DNA from: JAWLAT01 sp041395325
Lineage (GTDB): Bacteria; Pseudomonadota; Gammaproteobacteria; Xanthomonadales; SZUA-5
Assembly (NCBI GenBank): GCA_041395325.1
Contig: JAWLAT010000024.1
Span: forward strand, 1 to 64,000
Reading direction: 5' to 3'
DNA length: 64,000 nt
Below are positions 34,952 to 44,326 of the stretch, one piece after another. The translations under genes were made by a program, and so were the position numbers. The stretch's first letter is position 1. Every line of letters begins with the position of its first letter. Under the pieces are notes generated by a model. The model saw only the letters and a program-made list of their open reading frames with translations, was not told where the DNA came from and did no database searches.

Positions 34952-36283
34952 CTATTCGTCGCGTTGCGGCTTGAGCAGATTGGCCTCGCCCAGCTGCTGC
35001 CGCTCGATCGCCAGATCGGCCTCCACCTGGTCGCCCGGCGGACTGGTCGGCAGCTCGGGCGTGCTGGGCTCGGCTGGCCGCGGTCCTCGGTCGGCGGTCG
35101 CCACTGGCATCGAGGCCGGGGCAGCCAACAGCGGTGGCTGACCATCGAGCAGAATGCGGAACTGCGGCTCCGGCAAACTGACACCGGCATCCTCGAGAGC
35201 GGTCTTGGCCCGCATCAGGCACAGGCTGCGGGCGGCCTGGAAATCGTGGCGGCGTTGGTCCACCCAACCCGAGTAGCGCACCACCACGTTGGAATCACCC
35301 AGCTCGCTCACCACGGCCCGCGGCTCCCGCTCGGCCGACACCACGCCACTGCCGGCAATGGCGGCAATGCCCAGCTGCTGCGCCTGCGCCAGATCGTCGG
35401 TGGCCCCCACACCCAGTTCAAACTGGAAGCGCCGCAAGGGGTTGCGGGTGTAGTTGAGCATCACCGCATTGAAGACCTTGCTGTTGGGAATGCGCAGGTG
35501 ATTGCCATCGAGCGTCATCAGCAGCGTTGCCCGGGTCGTCAGGCCCACGACCTTGCCTTCGTGACCGTCGATACTGAGGTGATCCCCTGGGGCGAAGGGC
35601 TGACGCAGGCTCAGCAGAATGCCCGCCAGGTGGTTTTCGATGATGTCCTTGAAGGCGAAACCCAGCGCGATGCCCACCACACCGGCGGCACCGAGCAGCG
35701 CACCGACCATCGCCGTCAGATCAAGCAGTTCCAGCGCCAACAGCAGGCCCACGCCGAGGCTCAGCAAGCGGACGCCCTGCCCGGCCAACTCGGCCAGATA
35801 GGGATTGCCACGTCCGAGGGCGCGGACCAGGCGTAGCCGGCCCAACCAGCGACCCAGCTGCCAGCCCAGCCAGACCAACAGTGCGGCGACCAGCCACAGC
35901 GGCAACCAGGCCAGTGCACTGCGGCCCAGTTCCAGCAGGCGACCCAGCGCCGGTTCGATGCGGGTCTGCAACGAAGGATCGAGTTGCATCCGATCCGCCA
36001 CGGGGACCGGCTCCACCGCGGCACCCACGACAGCCAGCGCGCGTTCGCGCTCAGCGTTGTCGTCGACCAGCCCCTGCAGTTCGACCGCGCCATCGCGCAA
36101 CTCGGCCTGCAGATCCGGCAAGCCCGCGCTGGCCAGCGCGGCCTCCGCCTGGGCTTGCGTATCCGCAGCGGCGGCAGCGACCGTCGTGGACTCGCCAGGT
36201 GGCGGCAAGGGCGTGGCCAAGACTGGCCAGCACAGGCCTGCCATCAGCAGCAGGCAGTACAGGTTTCGGAACAGCGGGGACAT
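34952..36283 (-). CDS. MscS-family channel with an N-terminal periplasmic BON-like domain (second copy)
   Basis: A 443-residue protein. It has a signal peptide (ends LATPLP), a periplasmic BON-like domain (about residues 45-92, ELRDGAVELQGLVDDNAERERAL), then transmembrane helices and the MscS pore region GALLGAAGVVGIALGFAFKD, the beta domain FAPGDHLSIDGHEGKVVGL with IPNSKVFN, and a Pro-rich C-terminus. A BON domain on a channel could bind membrane lipid or wall. AGGAA lies 7 bases ahead of the start. A sigma-54 promoter lies 35-50 bp upstream, divergent from the three-BON gene. Confidence 0.88.
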   Translation of the reverse strand: MSPLFRNLYCLLLMAGLCWPVLATPLPPPGESTTVAAAAADTQAQAEAALASAGLPDLQAELRDGAVELQGLVDDNAERERALAVVGAAVEPVPVADRMQLDPSLQTRIEPALGRLLELGRSALAWLPLWLVAALLVWLGWQLGRWLGRLRLVRALGRGNPYLAELAGQGVRLLSLGVGLLLALELLDLTAMVGALLGAAGVVGIALGFAFKDIIENHLAGILLSLRQPFAPGDHLSIDGHEGKVVGLTTRATLLMTLDGNHLRIPNSKVFNAVMLNYTRNPLRRFQFELGVGATDDLAQAQQLGIAAIAGSGVVSAEREPRAVVSELGDSNVVVRYSGWVDQRRHDFQAARSLCLMRAKTALEDAGVSLPEPQFRILLDGQPPLLAAPASMPVATADRGPRPAEPSTPELPTSPPGDQVEADLAIERQQLGEANLLKPQRDE

Positions 36284-36317
36284 CGGTCATTCCTGGCAGA
36301 CGGGGACGGCTTCATTC

Positions 36318-36333
36318 TGCAAGCCGCACGCCA
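36318..36333 (-). promoter_or_regulatory. Sigma-54 promoter of the BON-mscS gene
   Basis: Minus-strand TGGCGTGCGGCTTGCA: perfect -12 TTGCA, GG-N10-GC spacing, two changes in the -24 block. The start point is expected near 36308, 25 bases before the ATG. Confidence 0.65.
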
Positions 36334-36412
36334 GCCCGTCTCGCGTACGCGCGTGAGCGCGGTCCTTTCATCCCATCTGGCGAAGCCCGATCCGGCGGCT
36401 TCCGACGTCGCA

Positions 36413-36444
36413 TGCAAACTGCCCGAGGCACCTTGCAAGCTGCT
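36413..36444. promoter_or_regulatory. Tandem candidate activator sites, 21 bp apart, between divergent promoters
   Basis: TGCAAACTGCC (36413-36423) and TGCAAGCTGCT (36434-36444) each match TGCA-N3-TGCA at 7 of 8 bases and are spaced exactly 21 bp. They lie 80 bp from the BON-mscS promoter and 68 bp from the BON-operon promoter, so one array could serve both. Confidence 0.55.
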
Positions 36445-36479
36445 GGGATCCCGTAGCGGCCCGGTCACCGAAAAACACC

Positions 36480-36492
36480 TAAACGATTGATT
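36480..36492 (-). promoter_or_regulatory. IHF site, perfect consensus match
   Basis: Minus-strand AATCAATCGTTTA matches WATCAANNNNTTR at every fixed position, 20 bp upstream of the -24 block at 36512 and between it and the activator sites. Confidence 0.6.
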
Positions 36493-36511
36493 TTTAATTC
36501 TTTTGTAAGGT

Positions 36512-36527
36512 TGGCACGGTGTCTGCA
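36512..36527 (+). promoter_or_regulatory. Sigma-54 promoter of the BON-DUF2383-csbD unit
   Basis: TGGCACGGTGTCTGCA: perfect TGGCACG block and GG-N10-GC spacing, preceded by an AT-rich tract with a perfect IHF match. The start point is expected near 36538. Confidence 0.85.
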
Positions 36528-36585
36528 ACCGGTAGGGCGAGGGCAACAGCCCCACTGTCTGAAACCACCCCCAAGGAGGCAAGAC

Positions 36586-37464
36586 ATGAGCAACAACCGG
36601 AATGAATCGACGTTCAAGCGGACCCTGCTGACCGGCGCGCTGGTGCTGGCGCTGGGCGGCATGGGTGTGGCGCACGCTGGCGAACATGGCAAGGACATGA
36701 GCCAGAAGGCGTCGGAAATGGCTGACGACACGGCCATGGCGATCAGCAACGCCCGCAAGGAAGCCACTCTGTGGACGACCTACGCCTTCAACGATCACCT
36801 GAGCGCTTTCGCCATCGACGTCGAAGTGCAGGGCGACAAGGCCTTCCTGACCGGCACCGTCGAGTCGACGGTGGAGAAGGACCTGGCCGAGCAGATCGCG
36901 CTGGGTGTGGACGGCATCGCCAAGGTCGACAACCAGCTGAAGGTCGATCCGGCCTGGCAGCCGGTGGCCCGCGAGGACAACAGCGATCGCAGCTTCAGCA
37001 CGGCCGTGGCCGATGCCACGCTGACCGCGCAGATCAAGTCCAAGCTGCTGTGGAATGAGAACACCGACGGCCTGGATATCAACGTCGACACCTATGAGGG
37101 CAAGGTCACGCTGCGTGGCATGGCCGATACCGATGCCAGCCGCGAGCTGGCCGGTCGTCTGGCCGCCAACACCGATGGCGTGCGCTCGGTCGACAACGAA
37201 CTGTCGGTGGATCCGACCGTGGCCAATGCCAGGGGCGATGACGAGCAGCCCATTGGCGATGCGTGGATCACCGCCAAGGTGAAGAGCACGCTGCTGCTGT
37301 CGCGTTCGGTCGATGGCTTCGGTATCGACGTGGACACCGACAACGGTCAGGTGAAGCTGACCGGCACGGTGGATTCCGGTGCCGAGCGTGACCTGGCCAT
37401 CCGCCTGGCCGAAGACATCAAGGGCGTCAAGGACGTCGACGCCAGCCAGCTGAAGGTTAGCTGA
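36586..37464 (+). CDS. Periplasmic protein with three BON domains
   Basis: A 292-residue secreted protein. It has a signal peptide (cleavage near AHA, residue ~32), a linker, and three BON domains (about residues 60-125, 142-210, 222-291), each with the IDVDTDNGQVKLTG-type core. It is longer than OsmY, which has two. BON domains bind phospholipid surfaces and are osmotic-stress associated. AAGGAGG lies 6 bases ahead of the start. It is the first gene of a sigma-54-driven unit; a hairpin lies between it and the DUF2383 gene. Confidence 0.92.
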   Translation: MSNNRNESTFKRTLLTGALVLALGGMGVAHAGEHGKDMSQKASEMADDTAMAISNARKEATLWTTYAFNDHLSAFAIDVEVQGDKAFLTGTVESTVEKDLAEQIALGVDGIAKVDNQLKVDPAWQPVAREDNSDRSFSTAVADATLTAQIKSKLLWNENTDGLDINVDTYEGKVTLRGMADTDASRELAGRLAANTDGVRSVDNELSVDPTVANARGDDEQPIGDAWITAKVKSTLLLSRSVDGFGIDVDTDNGQVKLTGTVDSGAERDLAIRLAEDIKGVKDVDASQLKVS

Positions 37465-37475
37465 TCGTTCCCCCA

Positions 37476-37521
37476 GCGCCGCCTGCCTCCCCTCCCCCAA
37501 CCGGCGCAGGCGGCGCCTTTT
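37476..37521 (+). terminator. Hairpin between BON and DUF2383 genes (terminator or attenuator)
   Basis: Perfect 11-bp stem (GCGCCGCCTGC at 37476-37486 against 37506-37516) followed by CTTTT. It could reduce read-through from the BON gene into the downstream genes. Confidence 0.65.
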
Positions 37522-37547
37522 CTCCCCAGCCAGCAAGGAGCACTGTC

Positions 37548-37988
37548 ATGAGTGACAACACCAACACCCTGTCTGACATCGTCCAGGTGGCGCGCGACAG
37601 CGCCGAGTTCTACGACCACGCCCGCAAGGAAGTGTCCAATCCGATCATCCAGAACCTGTTCGCCCGCATGGCGGCCAGCAAGCGTCGACTGATCGAGGCG
37701 CTGTCCACTCGCATCCTGCTCGAAGGCGATCAGCCGCCGGAGAGTGGCACCTGGCTGGGCGGCCTGCGCCAGTTCTATGCCGACGCCAAGGCGATGGTCG
37801 CCAGCAACGACGAAGCCGTTTACGTCTCGCAGCTGGAAGAGACCGAAGACCGCGTCATGGAGCAGTTGGAGAAGGCACTGGAGGACATCCAGGACCCGGC
37901 CGTCCGCACCAGCGTGCTGACTGTCATGCCGGACGCACGCGCCTCCCATGACGAAATGCGCCGGCTCAAGCAGCAATTGGCCGCCTGA
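37548..37988 (+). CDS. DUF2383 / PA2169 family four-helix-bundle protein
   Basis: A 146-residue cytoplasmic protein with the DUF2383 pattern (LSDIVQVARDSAEFYDHA, then FARMAASKRRLIEAL, and acidic Glu in QLEETEDRVMEQLEKAL). The fold is ferritin-like, but the family has no proven function. AAGGAG lies 9 bases ahead. It belongs to the BON unit with csbD, unless the hairpin upstream ends most transcripts; I see no separate promoter with confidence. Confidence 0.88.
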   Translation: MSDNTNTLSDIVQVARDSAEFYDHARKEVSNPIIQNLFARMAASKRRLIEALSTRILLEGDQPPESGTWLGGLRQFYADAKAMVASNDEAVYVSQLEETEDRVMEQLEKALEDIQDPAVRTSVLTVMPDARASHDEMRRLKQQLAA

Positions 37989-38022
37989 TCCTCATCCCAT
38001 CACACCATTCAAGGAGCACACC

Positions 38023-38220
38023 ATGAACAGCGACATCATCAAGGGCAAATGGAAGCAGATTCGCGGCCGCGTCAAGGAGCAATGGGGCGAGCTGACCGAT
38101 GACGATCTGGATGTGGCCGAAGGTCACCGCGACTATCTGGTCGGCAAGATCCAGGAACGCTACGGCGTGGCCCGCGACAAGGCGGCCGAGAAGGTTCGCG
38201 AGTTCGAAGCCAGCCTCTGA
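38023..38220 (+). CDS. CsbD-family stress protein (YjbJ-like)
   Basis: A 65-residue protein, full length for the family: MNSDIIKGKWKQIRGRVKEQ, then GELTDDDLDVAEGHRDYLVG. CsbD/YjbJ proteins are small abundant stress proteins of unknown mechanism. AAGGAG lies 6 bases before the start, and the gene follows DUF2383 by 34 bases. A terminator follows directly. Confidence 0.93.
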   Translation: MNSDIIKGKWKQIRGRVKEQWGELTDDDLDVAEGHRDYLVGKIQERYGVARDKAAEKVREFEASL

Positions 38221-38240
38221 CGCCTGTTCCGCTCGAACCC

Positions 38241-38279
38241 GCCCGGAGTCCGATCCCGCATCGGCCTCCGGGCTTTCTT
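38241..38279 (+). terminator. Rho-independent terminator after csbD
   Basis: Stem GCCCGGAG/CTCCGGGC extended by CCGAT/ATCGG with a short loop, then TTTCTT. It abuts the convergent response-regulator/kinase stop. Confidence 0.8.
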
Positions 38280-39392
38280 ATTCGGCGCCGCTGGCGGCCG
38301 GCAGATCGATCACGAACACCGAACCGCCGCCCGGCCGATCCTCGTACCAGAGATCGCCGCCCATCTGCAGCGCATCTTCCTTGGCCAGCGACAGGCCCAG
38401 ACCCGACGAGGACTCATCCTGGGTGGGCCGGTTCTGCAAACGCGCAAAGCGTGAGAACAGCCGCTGCCGTTCCTCCGCCTGAATGCCGGGCCCCTGGTCC
38501 TTGACCGCAATGCGGACTCGTCGGCCCGGGCCATCACCGGCCTCGATCAGCACGGTGGATTGCGCCGGCGAGTACTTCAGCGCGTTGGAGAGCAGGTTCT
38601 CCAGCACATGGGTCAGCGCATCGGCGTCGGCCAGTGCCAGCAACCCCTCGCGCAACCACTGCATCTGGATCTCGATGTCCTTGGCCTGCGCCTGCGGCTG
38701 GAACCGCTCCAGCAGATCGTCGAGCAAGGGCTGCAATTCAACCTCACCCGGTTGCAGCTGGCGCAACAGCTCGCCTTCGGCGCGCCTTTCCAGATAGCGC
38801 TGGATGAAGCCCAGCGCGCGGTCGGCGCTGCGCTCGATCAGGCTGCCCAGTTGGGCCACCCGGTCCGGAGACTGTCCCGGCCGGCTCAGCAGCTGGGCGC
38901 TGAAGCGCACGCTGGACAGCGGGTTCTTCAGGTCGTGGGCGACCATGGAGGCCAGCTTCTCGCGCTCGGCGGCGACCCGCTTGAGGTGGTCACGCACCAG
39001 CTTCAGTTCGATGTGCAAGCGCACGCGCGCCAACAGCTCGTCGGCCACGAAGGGCTTGGCCACATAGTCGACCACGCCGGCCTCGAAGGCGCGCACCAGA
39101 TGCTCGCGGTCGGCATGCGCGGTCAGCATGATGACGGGCAGTTCCGGATGAGTCTCACGGATGCGGCGCATCACTTCCAGGCCGTCCATGCCGGGCATCA
39201 CCAGATCCAGCAGCACCAGATCCGGTTGCGCCGCCTCCAGTCGCTGCAGCGCCTGCTCGCCGTTGAGGGCAGGCACGACATCAAAGCCGGTCTGGCTGAG
39301 GATCGTACCCAGCAAGCGAATGTTCGGCTCCTGGTCGTCCACCGCCAGGACGATGGGGTCGCGCGCACCGACCCAACGCTTCAATCTTGAGG

Positions 39393-39396
<4 letters not shown>
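38278..39396 (-). CDS. Receiver-histidine kinase hybrid (REC-HisKA-HATPase)
   Basis: A 372-residue soluble protein. An N-terminal receiver (D64 in VLLDLVMP, Lys114 in AKPF) leads directly into a histidine kinase (phospho-acceptor H154 in MVAHDLKNPL; N box NLLSNALKYS; G boxes DQGPGI and SSGLGLSLA). There is no membrane segment, so its input is presumably phosphorylation of the receiver, most simply by the hybrid kinase encoded just upstream, whose end it overlaps by 4 bp. Which transcription factor it feeds is not evident; the AlgB-like regulator at 42807 is a candidate only by proximity. Confidence 0.9.
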
Positions 39397-41636
<2,240 letters not shown>

Positions 41637-41776
41637 CTGCGGGAGTCCGCCACCGGGGTGGCATGACGGACCGATTGGCTTCGCGAAAACCTGAGCAGTC
41701 TACCCATCCGGGCCACATCCTGCTGACATGAAGGTCAAGGCCAGCGACATTGGCGTCGCTGACCGGCGGAAATGAT

Positions 41777-42304
41777 TCAGTTCATCAGCCAGATCACGCC
41801 GTTGAGAACCAAGGCAAAGCTGACCCAGAGCCAGTAGGGCACCAGCAGCGCGGCCGCGAGCGGGCGCAGGCGGTGAAATCCGATCAGCGTCCATACCAGC
41901 GTCAACCAGAGCAGGCACAGCACGCCGAAGGCTGGACCCGGCAAGTGCAAACCGAAGAACACGGGCGTCCACGCGACATTGAACAGCCACTGCAGGGCGA
42001 AGATCGCCATGGCGCTGCGCCGTTGCGCGGCGGTGGCATCACAGACATGAATCAGCCAGAGACTGATGCCCATCAGCACATAGAGCGTCAGCCACACGGG
42101 GCCGAATACGGCACCGGGCGGCGTCCAGCTGGGCTTGGCCAGATCGGCATACCAGGCGTCCGGCGGGAACAGCAGCCCGGTGAGGGCCGCGGCCGAGGTG
42201 GCCAGGATGAACAGCGGCAGCAGCAACCATCCTGACCAGGGGATCGAACGGGATGGCGCGCTGCGCGTCAGGGAAACTCGATTGGGGATTGTTGAAGCAG
42301 ACAT
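41777..42304 (-). CDS. TspO/MBR-family membrane protein
   Basis: A 175-residue protein with five transmembrane helices and the TspO hallmarks WYADLAKPSWTPPGAVFGPVW, FNVAWTPVFFGLH and LVPYWLWVSFALVLN. TspO binds porphyrins and, in bacteria, is linked to tetrapyrrole control, light and oxygen stress. The first ~25 residues are extra and polar, so the true start may be internal. The gene has no sigma-54 site. The nearby BLUF protein is a thematic but not proven partner. Confidence 0.88.
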   Translation of the reverse strand: MSASTIPNRVSLTRSAPSRSIPWSGWLLLPLFILATSAAALTGLLFPPDAWYADLAKPSWTPPGAVFGPVWLTLYVLMGISLWLIHVCDATAAQRRSAMAIFALQWLFNVAWTPVFFGLHLPGPAFGVLCLLWLTLVWTLIGFHRLRPLAAALLVPYWLWVSFALVLNGVIWLMN

Positions 42305-42464
42305 CGTCGTAACACTGGTCAGTCGAAAACAGGCGCCTGGATGATGGCCGGCTGGGGAGGTCCAGGCTCAGGCGCCATTGTTCGGCATTTGACCGCAGAC
42401 CCAGGTGAAGCCCCGCAGGGGGAGGACGGTGGCTTCACCCGGGTCGGGCGGTGCGCATGCCTGG

Positions 42465-42635
42465 CTAGATGCTGGGTCGTCGCAGGCCGCCGGTGATCAG
42501 CGACGCGATGAACAGCACCAGGAACACGAAGAACAGGATCTTGGCGATACCGGTGGCGGCGCCCGCCAGTCCACCGAAGCCCAGCGCCGCAGCAATCAGC
42601 GCGATCACCAGAAAAGTCAGTGCCCAACTCAACAT
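42465..42635 (-). CDS. DUF1328 small membrane protein (YtjA-like)
   Basis: A 56-residue protein of two transmembrane helices, full length for the DUF1328 family (MLSWALTFLVIALIAAALGF, then GIAKILFFVFLVLFIASLI). Function is unknown; it is stress-induced in several proteobacteria. GGAG lies 9 bases ahead of the start. It has its own sigma-54 promoter with a perfect IHF match and an exact activator palindrome, and it sits next to the sigma-54 activator gene. Confidence 0.9.
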   Translation of the reverse strand: MLSWALTFLVIALIAAALGFGGLAGAATGIAKILFFVFLVLFIASLITGGLRRPSI

Positions 42636-42682
42636 GATGGTTTCTCCAAAATGGCCCGACCGTTGTTGGTCGGAGTCACTGC

Positions 42683-42698
42683 AGCACAGCGCGTGCCA
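42683..42698 (-). promoter_or_regulatory. Sigma-54 promoter of the DUF1328 gene
   Basis: Minus-strand TGGCACGCGCTGTGCT: perfect TGGCACG block, GG-N10-GC spacing. The start point is expected near 42672, 37 bases before the ATG. Confidence 0.82.
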
Positions 42699-42716
42699 AC
42701 TTCTGGAGTCCTTATC

Positions 42717-42729
42717 TATCAATGAGTTG
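42717..42729 (+). promoter_or_regulatory. IHF site, perfect consensus match
   Basis: TATCAATGAGTTG matches WATCAANNNNTTR at every fixed position, 19 bp upstream of the DUF1328 -24 block and between it and the activator palindrome. Confidence 0.6.
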
Positions 42730-42748
42730 CGGAATTCCCCTCGCCGAG

Positions 42749-42785
42749 CCTTGCAGGCTGCAAGGCGACCATCGGGCAGCTTGCC
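42749..42785. promoter_or_regulatory. Candidate activator sites upstream of DUF1328
   Basis: A perfect 17-base palindrome CCTTGCAGGCTGCAAGG (42749-42765), containing an exact TGCA-N3-TGCA, is followed 23 bp on by a weaker GGCAGCTTGCC (42775-42785). The first lies 54 bp from the sigma-54 promoter. Confidence 0.55.
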
Positions 42786-42806
42786 CGTTCCTCAGGCGCC
42801 ACTGGA

Positions 42807-44174
42807 TCAATCCGTGTCCAGCCCCAACGCCTTGCGCTTGCGATACAGCGTGGAGGGATCGATATCGAGGATTTTCGCCGCCTGGTCCAACGTCTCGGCA
42901 CGACCCAGCACCGCCTGGATGTGCAGGCGTTCCAGGTCGGCCAGCGTGATGTCGGTGCCGACCAGCGCGGTGGTCTGCCCCTGCCCGCCTGACGGCTGCG
43001 CCTGCAGCCCCAGCAACAGCGGCTCGATCACCTCGCCCTCGCTGAGGATCACGGCGCGCTCGACCACGTTCTGCAGTTCGCGCACATTGCCGGGCCAGCG
43101 ATGCAACAGCAGCGCCTGCCGCGCTTCCTCACTGAAGCGGCGCGCCGGACGGGCATAGTTGCCGGCGAAGCGATCGAGGAAGCGCTCGGCCAGATCGATG
43201 ATGTCCTGGCCACGCTCGCGCAGCGGTGGCAGTGTCAGCGTGATCACATTGAGGCGGTAGAGCAGGTCCTCGCGAAAACGCTGCTCGCTGACCATCTGGG
43301 TCAGGTCGCGATTGGTGGCCGAGACGATCCGCACATCGGCATGTCGGGTCTTCGGATCACCGAGGCGCTCGTAGACCTTGTCCTGGATGAAGCGCAGCAG
43401 CTTGGCCTGCAGGCCGATCGGGAAATCACCGATCTCATCCAGGAACAGGGTGCCGCCATCGGCCTCCGAGACACGGCCGGGACTGGCATTGGTCGCGCCG
43501 GTATAGGCGCCCTTGGTGTGGCCAAAGAGTTCGCTCTCCAGCAGTTCGGCACTCAGCGACGGGCAGTTGATCGTCACCAGTTCGGATTCCTGCCGCTTGC
43601 TGCAGGCGTGGATGTGCTGGGCCAGCACGCCCTTGCCGGTGCCGCTCTCACCCAGGATCAGCACATTGGCGTCGGTATCGGCCACCCGCCGGGCCAGATC
43701 GAAGATCTGCTGGGTGCCGGCATGGGTGCTGCTGAGTTGGCTGGGCGGTGAGGGATGCTCGCGCTCCAGCGCTTCGATGCGCTGACTGAGGCGACCGGCT
43801 TCCAGTTGCCGCGCCACCGCCACGCTGAGCTGCTCCGGTGAACAGGGCTTGACCAGATAGTCGTCGGCGCCGGCGCGCAACGCCTCCAGCGCGGCGTCCA
43901 CATCGGCATGCGCGGTGATCATGATGACCCGCATCCACGGCGCCAGCTGCTTCAGCTTCGGTAGCGTCTCCACACCGCAATCGCGGCCGATATGACGATC
44001 CAGCAGACACAGGTCGTAGCGCTCGCTGCTGGCTTCCAGGAGACCTTCCTCGACGCTGGTGAAACCCGCATAGCGGTGGCCGTCGGCCAGCAGGCAGAGT
44101 TCGAAGTTCTCCAGGATCTCCGCTTCGTCGTCGATGGCCAGGATCCGGCCACGCGGCATGGGGTTCAGGCTCAT
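42807..44174 (-). CDS. NtrC-family sigma-54 activator, AlgB-like response regulator
   Basis: A 455-residue bacterial enhancer-binding protein. The receiver has D59 in LCLLDRHIG; the AAA+ core has Walker A GESGTGKG (175-182), the sigma-54 contact loop GAYTGA (222-227; Tyr in place of the usual Phe), Walker B GTLFLDE and the R-finger region FREDLLYRLNV; the C-terminal Fis-type HTH ends in LDQAAKILDIDPSTLYRKRK. The receiver (RILAIDDE, APWMRVIMITAHA, DYLVKPCSPEQL) and HTH strongly recall Pseudomonas AlgB. GAGGA lies 8 bases ahead. It is the only sigma-54 activator in the window and the best local candidate to drive the nine sigma-54 promoters. Confidence 0.93.
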   Translation of the reverse strand: MSLNPMPRGRILAIDDEAEILENFELCLLADGHRYAGFTSVEEGLLEASSERYDLCLLDRHIGRDCGVETLPKLKQLAPWMRVIMITAHADVDAALEALRAGADDYLVKPCSPEQLSVAVARQLEAGRLSQRIEALEREHPSPPSQLSSTHAGTQQIFDLARRVADTDANVLILGESGTGKGVLAQHIHACSKRQESELVTINCPSLSAELLESELFGHTKGAYTGATNASPGRVSEADGGTLFLDEIGDFPIGLQAKLLRFIQDKVYERLGDPKTRHADVRIVSATNRDLTQMVSEQRFREDLLYRLNVITLTLPPLRERGQDIIDLAERFLDRFAGNYARPARRFSEEARQALLLHRWPGNVRELQNVVERAVILSEGEVIEPLLLGLQAQPSGGQGQTTALVGTDITLADLERLHIQAVLGRAETLDQAAKILDIDPSTLYRKRKALGLDTD

Positions 44175-44285
44175 CGAGTCGGTCCTCGCCAGGGGGCGCC
44201 CATTCTACGCACGCCGCCGACTGCTGCAGCAGTCACTGCAACTGTCCCTTGGTCGGTCCCACAGGCGTAGTCTGAGTCGTTGCAA

Positions 44286-44307
44286 GGCCACCGTTCCGAA
44301 GGTGGCC
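44286..44307. promoter_or_regulatory. Inverted repeat in the leader of the S8 protease gene
   Basis: GGCCACC (44286-44292) and GGTGGCC (44301-44307) form a perfect 7-bp stem 19 bases before the start codon. It could be an operator or an mRNA hairpin; no T-run follows. Confidence 0.35.
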
Positions 44308-44326
44308 ACCGACCGGGGGAATGGCG

